From: Antedon mediterranea
Lineage: Eukaryota; Echinodermata; Crinoidea; Comatulida; Antedonidae
DNA length: 64,000 nucleotides
Assembly (NCBI RefSeq): GCF_964355755.1
Contig: NC_092678.1
Coordinates: 13,486,922 to 13,550,921 of the forward strand
Direction: 5' to 3'
Shown in pieces: positions 45,688 through 58,572 of this stretch; position 1 is the first letter of the stretch; each line of letters starts with the position of its first letter. Both the position numbers and the translations under genes were made by a program. The notes below the pieces were generated by a model. That model was not told the DNA's origin and ran no database searches. It worked only from the letters and a program-made list of their open reading frames with translations.

Positions 45688-46925
45688 GGGTGTGTCGAAA
45701 GCGAAGACCTCGAAAGCGAAGATCGAAGACCGAAGACCTCGAAAGCGAAGACCCGGCCTACACGGTAGTGTACACAAAATCGGACCAAAATCACACACAA
45801 CTGATGATAACACCTTGAATTTACAGATTCTAAAAAAATATTTCGATTTTAATCGTTATGTTATCAAAAAACATGACTTTATCTATGAACAAGCTCACGT
45901 GTATTCTCCAATGGAGTTAATATGTGATATGGTTTTACGAACAAACACATCGCGCTATTTGCAAGGCGACGGACGCACAAGAAGGACATCGCACAGAGCA
46001 TTGAATTGAATGCAATGCCTACAATTTAAAACCATAGCCAAATTGTATAGAAAAAGTATAGAAATAAACTACAATATGTAAATTATAAGAAGTAAAGGAT
46101 TGCGATAGCCCTATTTAGGCTAATTTTAGAGCCTATATAAAAAGTGTCCGTATCATAGATTTTACACTTGTTTTAAAAAATGTTATACGCGTGAATACAA
46201 CTTAGAGATCCTTTTTTTTTTGCATTTAAATATGTTGATATTATGTTTATTATCTATAATATTTGCATATTATCTAAAATGTATGAATAAATACAATAAG
46301 ATATTTATTTTCCTTTAATTATTCTGTATAGTATTTTAAACGTTTACATTTTCCCCATTTTAGCCTATACTGCAGTATTGCTGATTTAATTATTCGCCAG
46401 TTTAAAAATGTTTTTCTAATAATAATGGACAAATAATATTATCAGTATCGGTTAGTGTGATTGGTGAAGCGACAGTAATATGTAAAGAAGAAAAATGTAA
46501 AAAGTAAAATAAATATTTCATTAACCAACGTATGAACAGCTTGGTTCCCACTAGAACGTAACGCAAGGACGTAAACGCAAGCGTTTTAACCAATGACAAG
46601 CGAAGTTATAGACAGTTAGCAATCAACAAAAACATCCTGCCGCAACGTATCGTATTGACGCGCAACATAAGAAAATACTCTATTTTGCATCCCCTCACGA
46701 GAGAATCATTACGATGAACGTAACTGAGGCATAAACGGTGTTGAACACGTCGGCTCCCACTTGTGAAGACACGCAAGTTTGTTCTTAATGCGCACTTTGC
46801 GTGGATCTGGAAACTAATTCCAGCTCTTAAAATATTTCCAGGCCAAATTTGACAGAACATATTCAAATTATGATTTGACAAAAAGCTAAAAAGAACGAAC
46901 GATAGGAATCAGCGTTCTGCAAATT
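45688..46925 (+). repeat. left inverted arm
   Basis: Counterpart of 47615-48971. Contains a 63-codon open frame about 45821-46009 (ILKKYFDFNRYVIKKHDF...), also open in the right arm at 48652-48840. Confidence 0.75.
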
Positions 46926-47614
46926 TTGGTTATAATCGATCGTTTCCTGCGACATATAATCTGTTTCACGGCTTCCATAATTCAGAATAACATTTAATTA
47001 TGCCATTATGTCAACGTTAACAAAGACAAAAGCCATTCAAAACAAAGATTGAAATAAAAAATATTCGCTCCAAAATTGTCGATTTTGTTACGGTTGCAAT
47101 GTGATTAGTGACGATATTAAAACGGGTGTTTATTTATATCGGTATTACGTTTACCGACACTGTCAAAAGACATTTCCAGTTCCAGACAGTTTAATGAAGT
47201 TCCAGTTCCGCCAACCACAATTGTCCTTATCATCAAAGTAAAAAAACTGACTTCTGAAGCATTGCCCGTGGTGAATACAAAAAAAAGAGTTACTCTCTAT
47301 ACATGTCTTTGTTAAGGATGGTGAATTTTTATCGGGCTTAACCACTCTAACCCCCAACCTTCTATCTCACAGGCTTGTGGGATGAGACGACTATTCAACA
47401 GTCTCCCGATTTTCAACAGATTGTCGACGTCCCGCTTCTAAATGTTTGCATATCCCTGCCATGAGTCTCCATTAACAAAAGAAAATATAAATTTAAAAAA
47501 AATGAAGAAACAGGTTACCGGTTGTATACTGACCATTTAAATATAGAATTGACACTACACAAACAAATCTAAGAGAATTATATACTATTATAACGGGTTA
47601 ACGATCGAGCAAAA

Positions 47615-48971
47615 TCTTCAGAATGTGATGCCTATCGTTCGTTCTACAGTAGGCCTATTAATTTGAATACAGTATAATTTTTGATTTTGACAATAAAAAG
47701 ATATAAAATAAAGTTCCGTTAGTTCACGGTAAGCTATTGGGACGAACTGTCATCGGCCCGGGAAATATTTTAAGAGCTGAAATTTGTTTTCAGATCGACG
47801 CAACGTATCCACGCAAAGTGCAACACAAGGACGTAACGCAACGCAAGTGAATTGACCAATCACAAGCGATGGCTTATTCGCTTCTGATTACTAACTGTCT
47901 ATAACTTCGCTTGTCATTGGTTAAAACGCTTGCGTTGCGTGTACGTTCTTGCGTTACGTTCTAGTGGGAACCAAGCTTAAGGAAATAACCTTGCGTGTCA
48001 TCACAAGTGGGAATCGACGTGTTCAACACACCGTTTCTGCTTTACGTTCATCATAATGATCTTTTCGATCGTGAGGGGATGCAAAATAGATAGATGACTA
48101 TTTTTCTTTACGTTGCGCATCAATACGATACGTTGTGGCAGGATTTTTTTGTTAGTGGTTTATACGTTGGTTAATGAAATATCTATTTTCCTTTTTAAAT
48201 TTTTCTTTACATAGTAGGCCTACTGTCGTTTCACCAACCACACTAAATATTCTGATACTGATATATTATTTGTCTATTATGAATACATTAGAAAACATTT
48301 TGAAACTGGCGATTAAGTAAAACAGCAATAGTATACAATGGGAAAATGTAAAAGTTTAAATACAATACAGGAAAATGAATATCTTATTGTATTTATTTAT
48401 ACATTTAGATAATAAACAATAGGCAAATATTATAGATAAAAAACACATAGCAACATATAAAATCAAAATACGGACACTTTTTATTATAGGCTCTAAAATA
48501 AGCCTAAAAAAAGCCTACCGCCATCCTTTACTTCTTACAATTTACTTTATGTAGTTTATTTCTATACTTATAAACAATTGGCTATGGGTTTAAATTGTAG
48601 GCGACGTGTGCTACAAAGTTATCGGAACAAAAGTGACATTTAATTTTGCATTCAATTCAATGCTCTGTGCGAGGGCCTTCTTGTGCGTCCGTCGCCTTGC
48701 AAATAGCGCGATGTGTTTGTTCGTAAAACCATATCACATATTAACTCCATTGGTGAAAACGCGTGAGCCTGTTCATAGATAAAGTCATGTTTTTTGATAA
48801 CGTAACAATTAAAATCGAAATATTTTTTTAGAATCTGTAAATTCAAGGTGTTATCACGATTTTGTATGATTTTGGTCGGATTTTGTAAACACTACCATTT
48901 CGTAGGGTCTTCGCTTTCGAGGTCTTCGGTCTTCGATCTTCGCTTTCGAGGTCTTCGCTTTCGACACACCC
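47615..48971 (-). repeat. right inverted arm
   Basis: Longer than the left arm partly through an insertion of about 40 bases just after the shared open frame (near 48605-48645). Clear matches include ACTGTCTATAACTTCGCTTG near 47895 and AAATATTTTAAGAGCTG near 47763. Confidence 0.7.
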
Positions 48972-48981
48972 GACCAAGTAC

Positions 48982-49216
48982 CGCATCAGGCAACGCCACC
49001 GGGCGGGCGGAGAGACACGAGCACATCGTGGAAGTACCTTTCCTTGAAAAATTTCCAAGATTTTTATTATTATTATTTTATTTTTATTATTATTTTATTG
49101 TTTATGTTATATTATATATAAATTATAATTATTGTTAAAGCTTAATTACAGTTAATGTAATTGACATAATAATATGCCCAGCCAGATGTAGGAGTGGCTG
49201 GCAGGTAAAAGCTTAA
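48982..49216. other. flanking DNA, AT-rich
   Basis: T/A-rich low-complexity tract (49055-49135); no gene seen. Confidence 0.5.
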
Positions 49217-49842
49217 AGACCCCTTCCCTGCAATTTTGGACGTTTTTTGGAAAATAATACATATATATCACTTTAAAAACATTAAACCATGTCATTCCTT
49301 GTCTTAAATGTACGTTTTATGGTAAATTATGATAAAAAGTGAGAAACAATGCACTACCTAAGTAGCTCGCGGCGATCGACCTCTCGTGGACGGTCTCAGG
49401 CCTAGCCTAGCTAGGCTTAGTTTTGTAGGCCTAGCTGGTAAACATCGGTAACGTACGAACATCGTACGCTAGCTATATACCTAGCCTGACGTTGTATAGT
49501 TGCTGCATTAATTGTCTTTCTATTTTTGCCAGACTCCGTTGATACAAATTGGGGAAAACCCGGTATTTTCGCTGAAAAGTTAGGAGTCTTCCATTTGTTT
49601 TGGCTTCACGATCGATCGAAAAGTGGGCGAATTACAGGTGAAAAACAACAATATCAATCCGCGCGCAATGCATTTTGGGATTTATAGCGGGCCGCTATAA
49701 TTATTAAAATCGATTTATTTTTCACATTTTTAACCGTTTAAAGACGAAAAAAGTTATCGCAATAGGACCATATAGTATTATTTTTACATTAAATATAGTT
49801 TGTGATCTTAAATTAGATCTAAAAAACGTAGGGAATGGGGCT
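49217..49842. mobile_element. TTAA-flanked MITE
   Basis: 626 bp between TTAA at 49213-49216 and 49843-49846. Ends AGACCCCTTCCCTGC and, inverted, AGCCCCATTCCCTAC. TTAA duplications are typical of piggyBac and Kolobok elements. No coding frame. Confidence 0.65.
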
Positions 49843-49846
49843 TTAA

Positions 49847-50042
49847 GCTTTCTGTTTTGAATATTTGGTAGTCTAGATGATAAATATGATAGTACGTGGA
49901 GCATGACGAAAATATAGTAGGGACTACTTTTATACTTCCATACTGTACAATCATGTGTATAATATATTCCAAGCAGCAGACTTACTACAAAATTACTATG
50001 ACAGTTGTTAGCCTATGATTATGATATAATTTTCTTTTAAAG
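49847..50042 (+). other. intron-like sequence before the PSI exons
   Basis: No earlier exon could be recognised; ends in a polypyrimidine stretch and AAAG acceptor. Confidence 0.4.
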
Positions 50043-50565
50043 GAATCAAGATGTACTTCTAGTTACTGTATCAGGTTCAAAGATTGTAAGTCATGTGCAA
50101 AGGTTGAAGGATGTGGTTGGTTTGATTCAACTCGTACCTGTCTGCCGGGTACAAGCACAGGGCCCGATGACGCAGTTACCTGTCATGCATGGTTTCACAA
50201 CTATTGTTTTAGCACCGGGACATGCTCCAGCAATATCGAGGTAGATTTTTTTATTTTTTGTTTAAAACGTTTACTTCACATTCAGATTGTTATAAAACTA
50301 TACACATTCTATACAATTCAATTCGTCGAGTTTCAAAAATTACTTTACGATGTTGAAAGCCTTATGGAAACTACACAATAAATAAATAGGCCTATTTATA
50401 ACCGAAGCATATAATTTATTGTTTAACATCATCATCTATTCATAATCTCAAAAATCAACTTAGACATTAGATTGTGAACGAACACACTGCAACTTTACAA
50501 GATTAAGTGCTAAAACAGGATCATGCCAGAGTTGTCTGGATTTGAAGCAATGTTTTACTAATACA
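50043..50565 (+). CDS. host gene fragment, PSI-like cysteine-rich domain (two exons)
   Basis: Exon 50043-50240 (66 codons; AG acceptor, GT donor GTAGAT) and exon 50464-50565 (34 codons; acceptor CTTAG, donor GTGAGT), both phase 0. The first has C-rich sequence RFKDCKSCAKVEGCGWFDST followed by CLPG, and then HAWFHNYC; the CxxC...GCGW pattern is that of plexin-semaphorin-integrin (PSI) domains, which are extracellular and disulfide-bonded. The second has CQSCLDLKQC, the beginning of another such unit. A different frame of exon 1 is also open but lacks the cysteine pattern. Other exons are outside the window or past the repeats. Candidate families are plexin-domain or attractin/MEGF8-like proteins; which one is not decided. 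Confidence 0.65.
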
Positions 50566-50612
50566 GTGAGTATAATTTACATTAGGTTTATGCAATTATT
50601 TAGGACGCTTTT
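50566..50612 (+). other. start of the intron, ending at the duplication boundary
   Basis: The donor GTGAGT is followed by 40 bases of unique sequence and then abruptly by family B sequence. Confidence 0.6.
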
Positions 50613-51022
50613 TGGCTCGGTGGTGTGTGCTCGTGTCTATGGCACTCAAGGTACCGAGATCGAGTCTCACCTTGGGAAACGAAATAAGATTTTTTTTTTA
50701 TTATCCGTATTGTTTGTTCAAATTTATTTCTTAGTGTATATATTATACACATGATTTATAATGAAATCTAGATAAAAAATAACTTATGTCTTTATTATTA
50801 TGTAACAGCAAATGTGGTTTATGACATTATACGCAGAGGGATCTTTGATCGGATTGTGATACCGGCTATTGTATTCGCGTTAGCAAGGTCCTATCATATA
50901 TTATAAATAATTAAAGAATCTGAGAAAATCAATGAATCAAAATATCTTTTAAAAATCAATTATCTTTATTAAAATCAATGCATATAACCTATAATTCGTC
51001 ATAGTGACGAATTAAATCTAGT
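50613..51022 (+). mobile_element. family B element B-3, 3' fragment (copy 2)
   Basis: Last 410 bp of B-3, cut at the tRNA-like module by the duplication boundary. Confidence 0.85.
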
Positions 51023-52185
51023 TTTTATCTAGATTTCATTATAAATCATGTGTATAATCTATACACTAAGAAATAAATTTGAACAAACAATACGGATAAT
51101 AAAAAAAAACTTATTTTGTTTCGTTTCCCAAGGTGAGACTCGATCTCGGTACTTGAATGCTATAGACACGAGCAAAGACCACCGAGCCATACACAACTGA
51201 CTAAAAGTTATGGAAAGATTCCTCCGTGTATTTACTATGCAGTAACCACTTTGGTGCAGATAGATTATTACATACCGCAATGAATTATAATGTTTTACTA
51301 TGATGACATCTTTAAAAATTAAAAAAAATGATGCACTGTCAAACTATATACTTTTAACTTTAATATATGAACTTCTTAAGGAAGAAAGTTAACATTAAGT
51401 TTGTTATTTTGGCCTAAGAAAATGTTATAATTTGTTTGATTGTCGAAATTAATTTTGTTAAATTTAATATGCCATTAATGATGACTTAATCAACTTTTGT
51501 TCTTCTAATTTCATAATAAATCATACATATGATACATACACTTCAAGAAAATTAAATAAAAAATAGGTGTTCCCGAGCATTCTAACGATATATATTAATT
51601 TCAAAATTTAGCATATTTTCACCATTTTGTTAACTTACACGTGCGTAGCCCGTCACTTTTGACGTGCTCGTATAACGCTGTTTCGCGTTGAAAAGTGAAT
51701 AAAATATGATGATATTATTAAAGAAAGGTTATACAACAGTAATCGGACACAAACAGTGCGCATTAACGTTTGACGCGCAGTGCGCGTGCAAAAATATGCG
51801 CACTCATGGCAATTTTTTAAACGCTTAAAATTGCCTGAAACGTACTCTAATTTCATCGAAAATAAATTCTGACAATTTTCAACATTTTAAGCGCGCGTAC
51901 GCATGCGTTATATGCGCTACGCACGGAATTGTATTGCCATATGATGAAATATGACCTGAAATTTATGAGTACCAAATTTTGTTTAAAAGTGATTCATGTT
52001 TGTGAAGATATGATTACAAACGTGATTTCGTTAAATCGCGCGTAGACCGCGTAATTTTTGATTGCGCATCGTGAAAACATAACCACATCGATTCCTGGCC
52101 ATATGGAATATACTCTGAAAAATTGACTTAGATAGATGAAACTGATGCCAAGATAATTCACGGACAAATAGTGCTAAGGAAAGAA

Positions 52186-52256
<71 letters not shown>

Positions 52257-53783
52257 ACTAGATTTAATTCGTCACTATGACGAATTATAGGTTATATGCA
52301 TTGATTTAAATAAAGATAATTGATTTTTAAAAGATATATTGATTGATTGATTTTCTTAGAATCTTTAATTATTTATAATATATGATAGGGCGTGACCTGG
52401 CCTTGCTAACGCGACCACCATAGCCGGTATCACAATTCGATCAAAGATCCATATGCGTATAATGTCATAAACCACATTTGTTGTTACATAATAATAAAGA
52501 CACAAGTTAATTGATTTCATTATAAATCATGTGTATAATCTATACACTAAGAAATAAATTTGAACAAACAATAAGGATATTAAAAAAACAAAATCTTATT
52601 TCGTTTCCCAAGGTGAGACTCGATCTCGGTACCTTGAATGCCATAGACACGAGCACAGACCATCGAGCCATACACCACTGACTAAAAGTTGTAGAAAAAT
52701 TCCTCCGTGTATTTACTATGCAGTAACCACTTTGATGCAAATAGATTATTACATACCGAAATGAATTATAATTTTTTACTATGATGACATCTTTAAAATG
52801 TAAACAAATGATGCACTGTCAAACTACATACTTTTAACTTTAATATATGAACTTTTGAAGGAAGAAAGTTAATGTTAAGTTTGTTATTTTGGCCTAAGAA
52901 AATGTCATAATTTGTTTGATTGTCGAAATTATTTTTTTTAAATTTAATATGCAATTAATGATGACTTAATCAACTTTGGTTCTCTTAATTTGATAATAAA
53001 TCATACATATGATACATACACTTCAAGAAAATGAAATAAAAAATAGGTGTTCCCCTGCATTCTGACGATATATATTAATTTTAAAATTTAGCATATCTTC
53101 ACCATTTTGTTAACTTATACGTGCGTAGCCAGTCATTTTTGACGTGCTCGTATAACGCAATTCCGAGTTGAAACCTGAATCAAATATGATGATATTATTA
53201 AAGAAAGATTGTAAAACAGAAATCGGGCAAAAAGAATGCGCATTAACGTATAACGCGCAGTGCGCGTGCAAAAATTTGCGCACTCATGGCAATTTTTTAA
53301 ACGCTTAAAATTGCCTGAAACGTACTCTAATTTCATCGAAAATAAATTTTAACAATTTTGAACATTTTAAGCGCGCGTACGCAAGCGTTATATGCGCTAC
53401 GCACGTAATTGTATTGCCATATGATGAAATATGACCTGAAATTTATGAGTACCAAATTTTGTTTAATTGTGATTCATGCTTGTGAAGATATGATTACAAA
53501 CGTGATTTCGTAAAATCGCGCGTAGACCGCGTAATTTTTGATTACGCATCGTGAAAATATAACCACATCGATTCCTGGCCATAAGGAATATACTCTGAAA
53601 ACTTGACTTAGCTAGATGAAACTGATGCCAAGATAATGCACGGACAAAATAGTGCTAAGGAAAGAATAAATAAATAAATAAATAAATAAATAAAGATTTT
53701 GACAGAATCAAGAGGTTATATGCATATCATGCATATAACCTAATAAATAAAGATTCTGACAGAATCAAGAGGTTATATGCATG
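51023..53783 (-). mobile_element. family B element M1 (copy 2)
   Basis: Counterpart of 33273-36025; body 51023-52256, head remnant 53743-53783. Confidence 0.75.
52257..53742 (-). mobile_element. family B element M2 (copy 2)
   Basis: Counterpart of 34499-35984, same length. Confidence 0.85.
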
Positions 53784-53788
53784 CTAGT

Positions 53789-53837
53789 TAGGTTATATGC
53801 ATGATATGCATATAACCTCTTGATTCTGTCAAAATCT

Positions 53838-53868
<31 letters not shown>

Positions 53869-53869
53869 T
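53789..53869 (+). mobile_element. orphan family B head (copy 2)
   Basis: Counterpart of 36031-36111. Confidence 0.7.
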
Positions 53870-53918
53870 TAGGTTATATGCATGATATGCATATAACCTC
53901 TTGATTCTGTCAAAATCT

Positions 53919-53949
<31 letters not shown>

Positions 53950-53950
53950 T

Positions 53951-56900
53951 TAGGTTATATGCATTATCATGCATATAACCTCTTGATTCTGTCAAAATCT
54001 TTATTTATTTATTGGTTATCCGCCTCAAGCGGATAACCTTTGTTATTGTAGTGTTACTTTTTTTTTTTATTATTCTTCTTTCTTTCTCCGATTTTGTGTA
54101 CGCGTTTTCTCTTGAACGTGTTAACATAACATTTTGTAACTTGGTCAACATATAGACAATTAACTGAAGATGTACTGCGAAGCTTTTTGACAATGTCAGA
54201 TCCGCGTAGCGTAAGTTACGCGCGATTTTCTGAAAATCTTAAATCGGTCATAACTTCGAAACCGATAAATATTTTTTAACGAAATTTTCAGCCACGTTTT
54301 CTTCACATCAATGGCTAACTTTTTCGCTCTTCAGCAAATTTTTGAACACTAGAAAGTCTGCGCGTAAACTGCGTTTGAAATTTTAAAATGCTCCTAATTT
54401 GTGCACGCTGTTTCTCTGTAACGCGTTAACATAACATTTTGTAACTTGTTCAACATATAGACATTTTACTGAAGTTGTCCAGCCAAGCTTTTTGACGATG
54501 TCAGAGCCGCGTAGCGTAAGTTACGCGTGATTTTCTGAAAATCTTAAATCGGTTATAACTTCGAAACAAATGAATATTTTTTAACGTCATTTTCAGCCAC
54601 GTTTGCTTCACATCAATAGTTAACTTTTTTAACGCTATCGCAATTTGTAACATTAGAAAGTGCGCGCGTAAATGGCGTTTGAAATTTTAAAATGCTTCAA
54701 ATCAATTTCTGATTAAATTAGAGCACGATTCAGGTCATTTTAAGCGTTTAAAAAATTGCCACTGGTGCGCACATTTTTACGCGCGCACGGCGCAGGGAAC
54801 AGGTATGAGCATTTCTTTTACACGATTTGTGTTTTTAAATCTTCTGTTAACAATTTTACGTTATTTTATTCACTTTTCAACTTGAAATGGCGTTCTACGA
54901 GCACGTTAAACATGACAGGTTGCGCACGAAAACGTCAACAAATTGTGAAAATGTTCCAAAATATGTCTACTTTTAAAAATGACACAGTTCATCAGAATGC
55001 AAGGTTACCCCCATTTTTTATTTTAATTTCTTGCAGTGTATGAATCATAGGTCTGATTTATGATAGTGTTGAATGCTAAAACGTGTTTGATGGCTACATT
55101 ATTTGCATATTAAATATAATTTTTGAAATATTTATCATCAAACAAACATGAACTTATTCAAAGAGCAAAACAATAAACATAACATTTATCTTTTTTCTTT
55201 ACATGTTAATATATAAAACTTGAAAGTATGTACTTTCATAAAATATCAGCGTTTAAAATTTTTGAAGATTTCATCATAGTAAAATTTATGATTTAAGTTT
55301 GATATGTAATAATCAACTTGCATCGAGGGGGTTCACGACATACCGAATGAACGAGGACTCTTTCTTCGGATTTTCGTCAGCAGGTGGTCATATGGCTCGA
55401 TGTGTAATGCAACCGACTTTGGTATCAGAGGTACCGGGTTCGAGTCCCGTCACGGGAAAACAATTAATTAAAAGGGTTTAGTTGGTTATTACACTGAGAG
55501 GGCAGTTTTAATTTTGAATAGCCTACTTTTTTTGGAAAAGTCATAACTTGGAAGTACTTGAATACGCAAGATACGCTTTGTTGCTGGCGGATAACCAAAC
55601 TCGTCCTCAAGTGACGAGTTTAAGTTCTAGTTTATTTATTCTTTCCTTAGCACTATTTTGTCCGTGAATTATCTTGATATCAGTTTCATCTATCTAAGTC
55701 AATTTTTCAGAGTATATTCCTTATGGCCAGGAATCGATGTGGTTATATTTTCACGATGCGTATTCAAAAATTACGCGGTCTACGCGCGATTTTACGAAAT
55801 CACGTTTGTAATCATATCTTCACAAGCATGAATCACAATTAAACAAAATTTGGTACTCATAAATTTCAGGTCATATTTCATCATATGGCAATACAGTTAC
55901 GTGCGTAGCGCATATAACGCTTGCGTACGCGCGCTTAAAATGTTCAAAATTGTCAAAATTTATTTTCGATGAAATTAGAGTACGTTTCAGGCAATTTTAA
56001 GCGTTTAAAAAATTGCCATGAGTGCGCAGATTTTTGCACGCGCACTGCGCGTTATACGTTAATGCGCACTCTTTTTGTCCGATTTCGGTTGTACAACCTT
56101 TCTTTAATAATATCATCATATTTTATTCACTTTTCAACGCGTAATTGCCTTATACGAGCACGTCAAAAGTGACAGGCTACGCACGTGTAAGTTAACAAAA
56201 TGGTGAAAATATGCTAAATTTTAAAATTAATATAGATCGTCAGAATGCTCGGGAACACATATTTTTTATTTCATTTTCTTGAAGTGTATGTATCTTATGT
56301 ATGATATATTATTAAACTAAGGGAACAAAAGTTGATTAAGCCATGATTAATTGCATATTAAATTTAAAAAAATAATTTCGACAATCAAACAAATTATGAC
56401 ATTTTCTTAGGCCAAAATAACAAACTTAACATTAACTTTCATCCTTCAAAAGTTCATATATTAAAGTTAAAAGTATATAGTTTGACCGTGCATCATTTTT
56501 GTACATTTTTAGAGATGTCATCATAGTAAAAAATTATAATTCATTGCGGTATGTAATAATCTATCTGCACCAAAGTGGTTACTGCATAGTAAATACACGG
56601 AGGAAGTTTTTCTACAATTTTTAGTCAGTTGTGTATGGCTCGGTGGTGTGTGGTCGTGTCTATGGCACTCCAGGTACCGAGATCGAGTCTCACCTTGGGA
56701 AACGAAATAAGATTTTTTTTTTATTAACCGTATTGTTTGTTCAAATTTATTTCTTAGTGTATATATTATACACATGATTTATAATGAAATCTAGATAAAA
56801 AATAACTTATGTCTTTATTATTATGTAACAGCAAATGTGGTTTATGACATTATACGCAGAGGGATCTTTGATCGGATTGTAATACCGGCTATTGTATTCG

Positions 56901-57048
56901 CGTTAGCAAGGTCCTATCATATATTATAAATAATTAAAGAATCTGAGAAAATCAATGAATCAAAATATCTTTTAAAAATCAATTATCTTTATTTTAATTA
57001 TCAATGCATATAACCTATAATTCGTCATAGTGACGAATTAAATCTAGT
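53951..57048 (+). mobile_element. family B element B-6 (copy 2), interrupted by A-8
   Basis: Head 53951-54012 and body 55632-57048; joined they equal the uninterrupted 1,479-bp B-6 of copy 1. Confidence 0.9.
54013..55631 (+). mobile_element. Helentron-like family A element A-8, copy-2-specific
   Basis: 1,619 bp from TGGTTATCC to TTCTAGT. Removing it restores the tract of copy 1 at 36241-36270 base for base, which fixes both ends (to within the T ambiguity) and shows insertion between T and T without target duplication. Confidence 0.93.
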
Positions 57049-57064
57049 TTATTTATTTATTTAT

Positions 57065-57113
57065 TAGGTTATATGCATGATATGCATATAACCTCTTGAT
57101 TCTGTCAGAATCT

Positions 57114-57168
<55 letters not shown>

Positions 57169-58572
57169 TTCTTTCCTTAGCACTATTTGTCCGTCAATTA
57201 TCTTGGCATCGGTTTTATCTATCTAAGTCAATTTTTCAGAGTATATTCCTTATGGCCAGGAATCGATGTGGTTATGTTTTCACGGTGCGCAATCAAAAAT
57301 TACGCGGTCTACGCGCGATTTAACGAAATCACGTTTGTAATCATATCTTCACAAACATGAATCACTTTTAAACAAAATTTGGTACTCATAAATTTCAGGT
57401 CATATTTCATCATATGGCAATACAATTACGTGCGTAGCGCATATAACGCATGCGTACGCGCGCTTAAAATGTTGAAAATTGTCAGAATTTATTTTCGATG
57501 AAATTAGAGTACGTTTCAGGCAATTTTAAGCGTTTAAAAAATTGCCATGAGTGCGCAGATTTTTGCACGCGCACTGCGCGTCAAACGTTAATGCGCACTG
57601 TTTGTGTCCGATTACTGTTGTATAACCTTTCTTTAATAATATCATCATATTTTATTCACTTTTCAACGCGAAACAGCGTTATACGAGCACGTCAAAAGTG
57701 ACGGGCTACGCACGTGTAAGTTAACAAAATGGTGAAAATATGCTAAATTTTAAAATTAATATATATCGTTAGAATGCTCGGGAACACCTATTTTTTATTT
57801 AATTTTCTTGAAGTGTATGTATCATATGTATGATTTATTATGAAATTAGAAGAACAAAAGTTGATTAAGTCATCATTAATGGCATATTAAATTTAACAAA
57901 ATTAATTTCGACAATCAAACAAATTATAACATTTTCTTAGGCCAAAATAACAAACTTAACGTTAACTTTCTTCCTTAAGAAGTTCATATATTAAAGTTAA
58001 AAGTATATAGTTTGACAGTGCATCATTTTTTTAAATTTTTAAAGATGTCATCATAGTAAAACATTATAATTCATTGCGGTATGTAATAATCTATCTGCAC
58101 CAAAGTGGTTACTGCATAGTAAATACACGGAGGAATTTTTCTCCAAGTTTTGGTCAGTTGTGTATGGCTCGATGGTCTGTGCTCGTGTCAATGGTCTTCA
58201 AGGTACCGAGTTCGAGTCTCACCTTGGGAAACGAAATAAGATTTTTTATTTTATTATCCGTATTGTTCAAATTTATTTCTTAGTGTATAGATTATACACA
58301 TGATTTATAATGAAATCTAGATAAAAAGTTACTTTATGTCTTTTTTATTATGTAACAACAAATGCGGTTTATGACATTATACGCAGAGGGATCTTTGATC
58401 GGATTGTGATACCGGCTATGGTGTTCGCGTTAGCAAGGTCCTATCATATATTATAAATAATTAAAGATTCTGAGAAAATCAATCAATCAATATATCTTTT
58501 AAAAATCAATTATCTTTATTTAAATCAATGCATATAACCTATAATTCGTCATAGTGACGAATTAAATCTAGT
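57065..58572 (+). mobile_element. family B element B-7 (copy 2), uninterrupted
   Basis: 1,508 bp including a 58-base TTTA tract; empty site for A-9/A-10. Confidence 0.9.

Larger units (their letters stand above)
32863..47246 (+). repeat. direct segmental duplication, copy 1 (part visible)
   Basis: Matches 50613-64000. The offset is 17,750 bases at the start, 17,758 after the (AAAT)n at 34438-34498, 19,377 after the A element present only in copy 2, and 16,754 after the A pair present only here. The changes are 8, 1,619 and 2,623 bases, the size of those three events. The right end of the duplicated unit is not seen because copy 2 runs off the window. Confidence 0.93.
45688..48971. mobile_element. 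Mutator/foldback-like element with long inverted arms
   Basis: 3,284 bp bounded by GGGTGTGTCGAAAGCGAAGA and its inverse, with a 10-bp direct duplication GACCAAGTAC (45678-45687 and 48972-48981). The arms extend more than 1.1 kb (left to about 46925, right from about 47615) with substitutions and indels; the outer 70 bp are identical by eye and carry TCGAAAGCGAAGACC repeats. Nine- to ten-base duplications and long arms fit Mutator-like or foldback elements. No transposase is seen in the 700-bp centre. Confidence 0.8.

Noticed and set aside
46606-46881. 91-residue minus-strand frame
   Set aside because: Lies in the inverted arm and is not open in the other arm; no domain seen.
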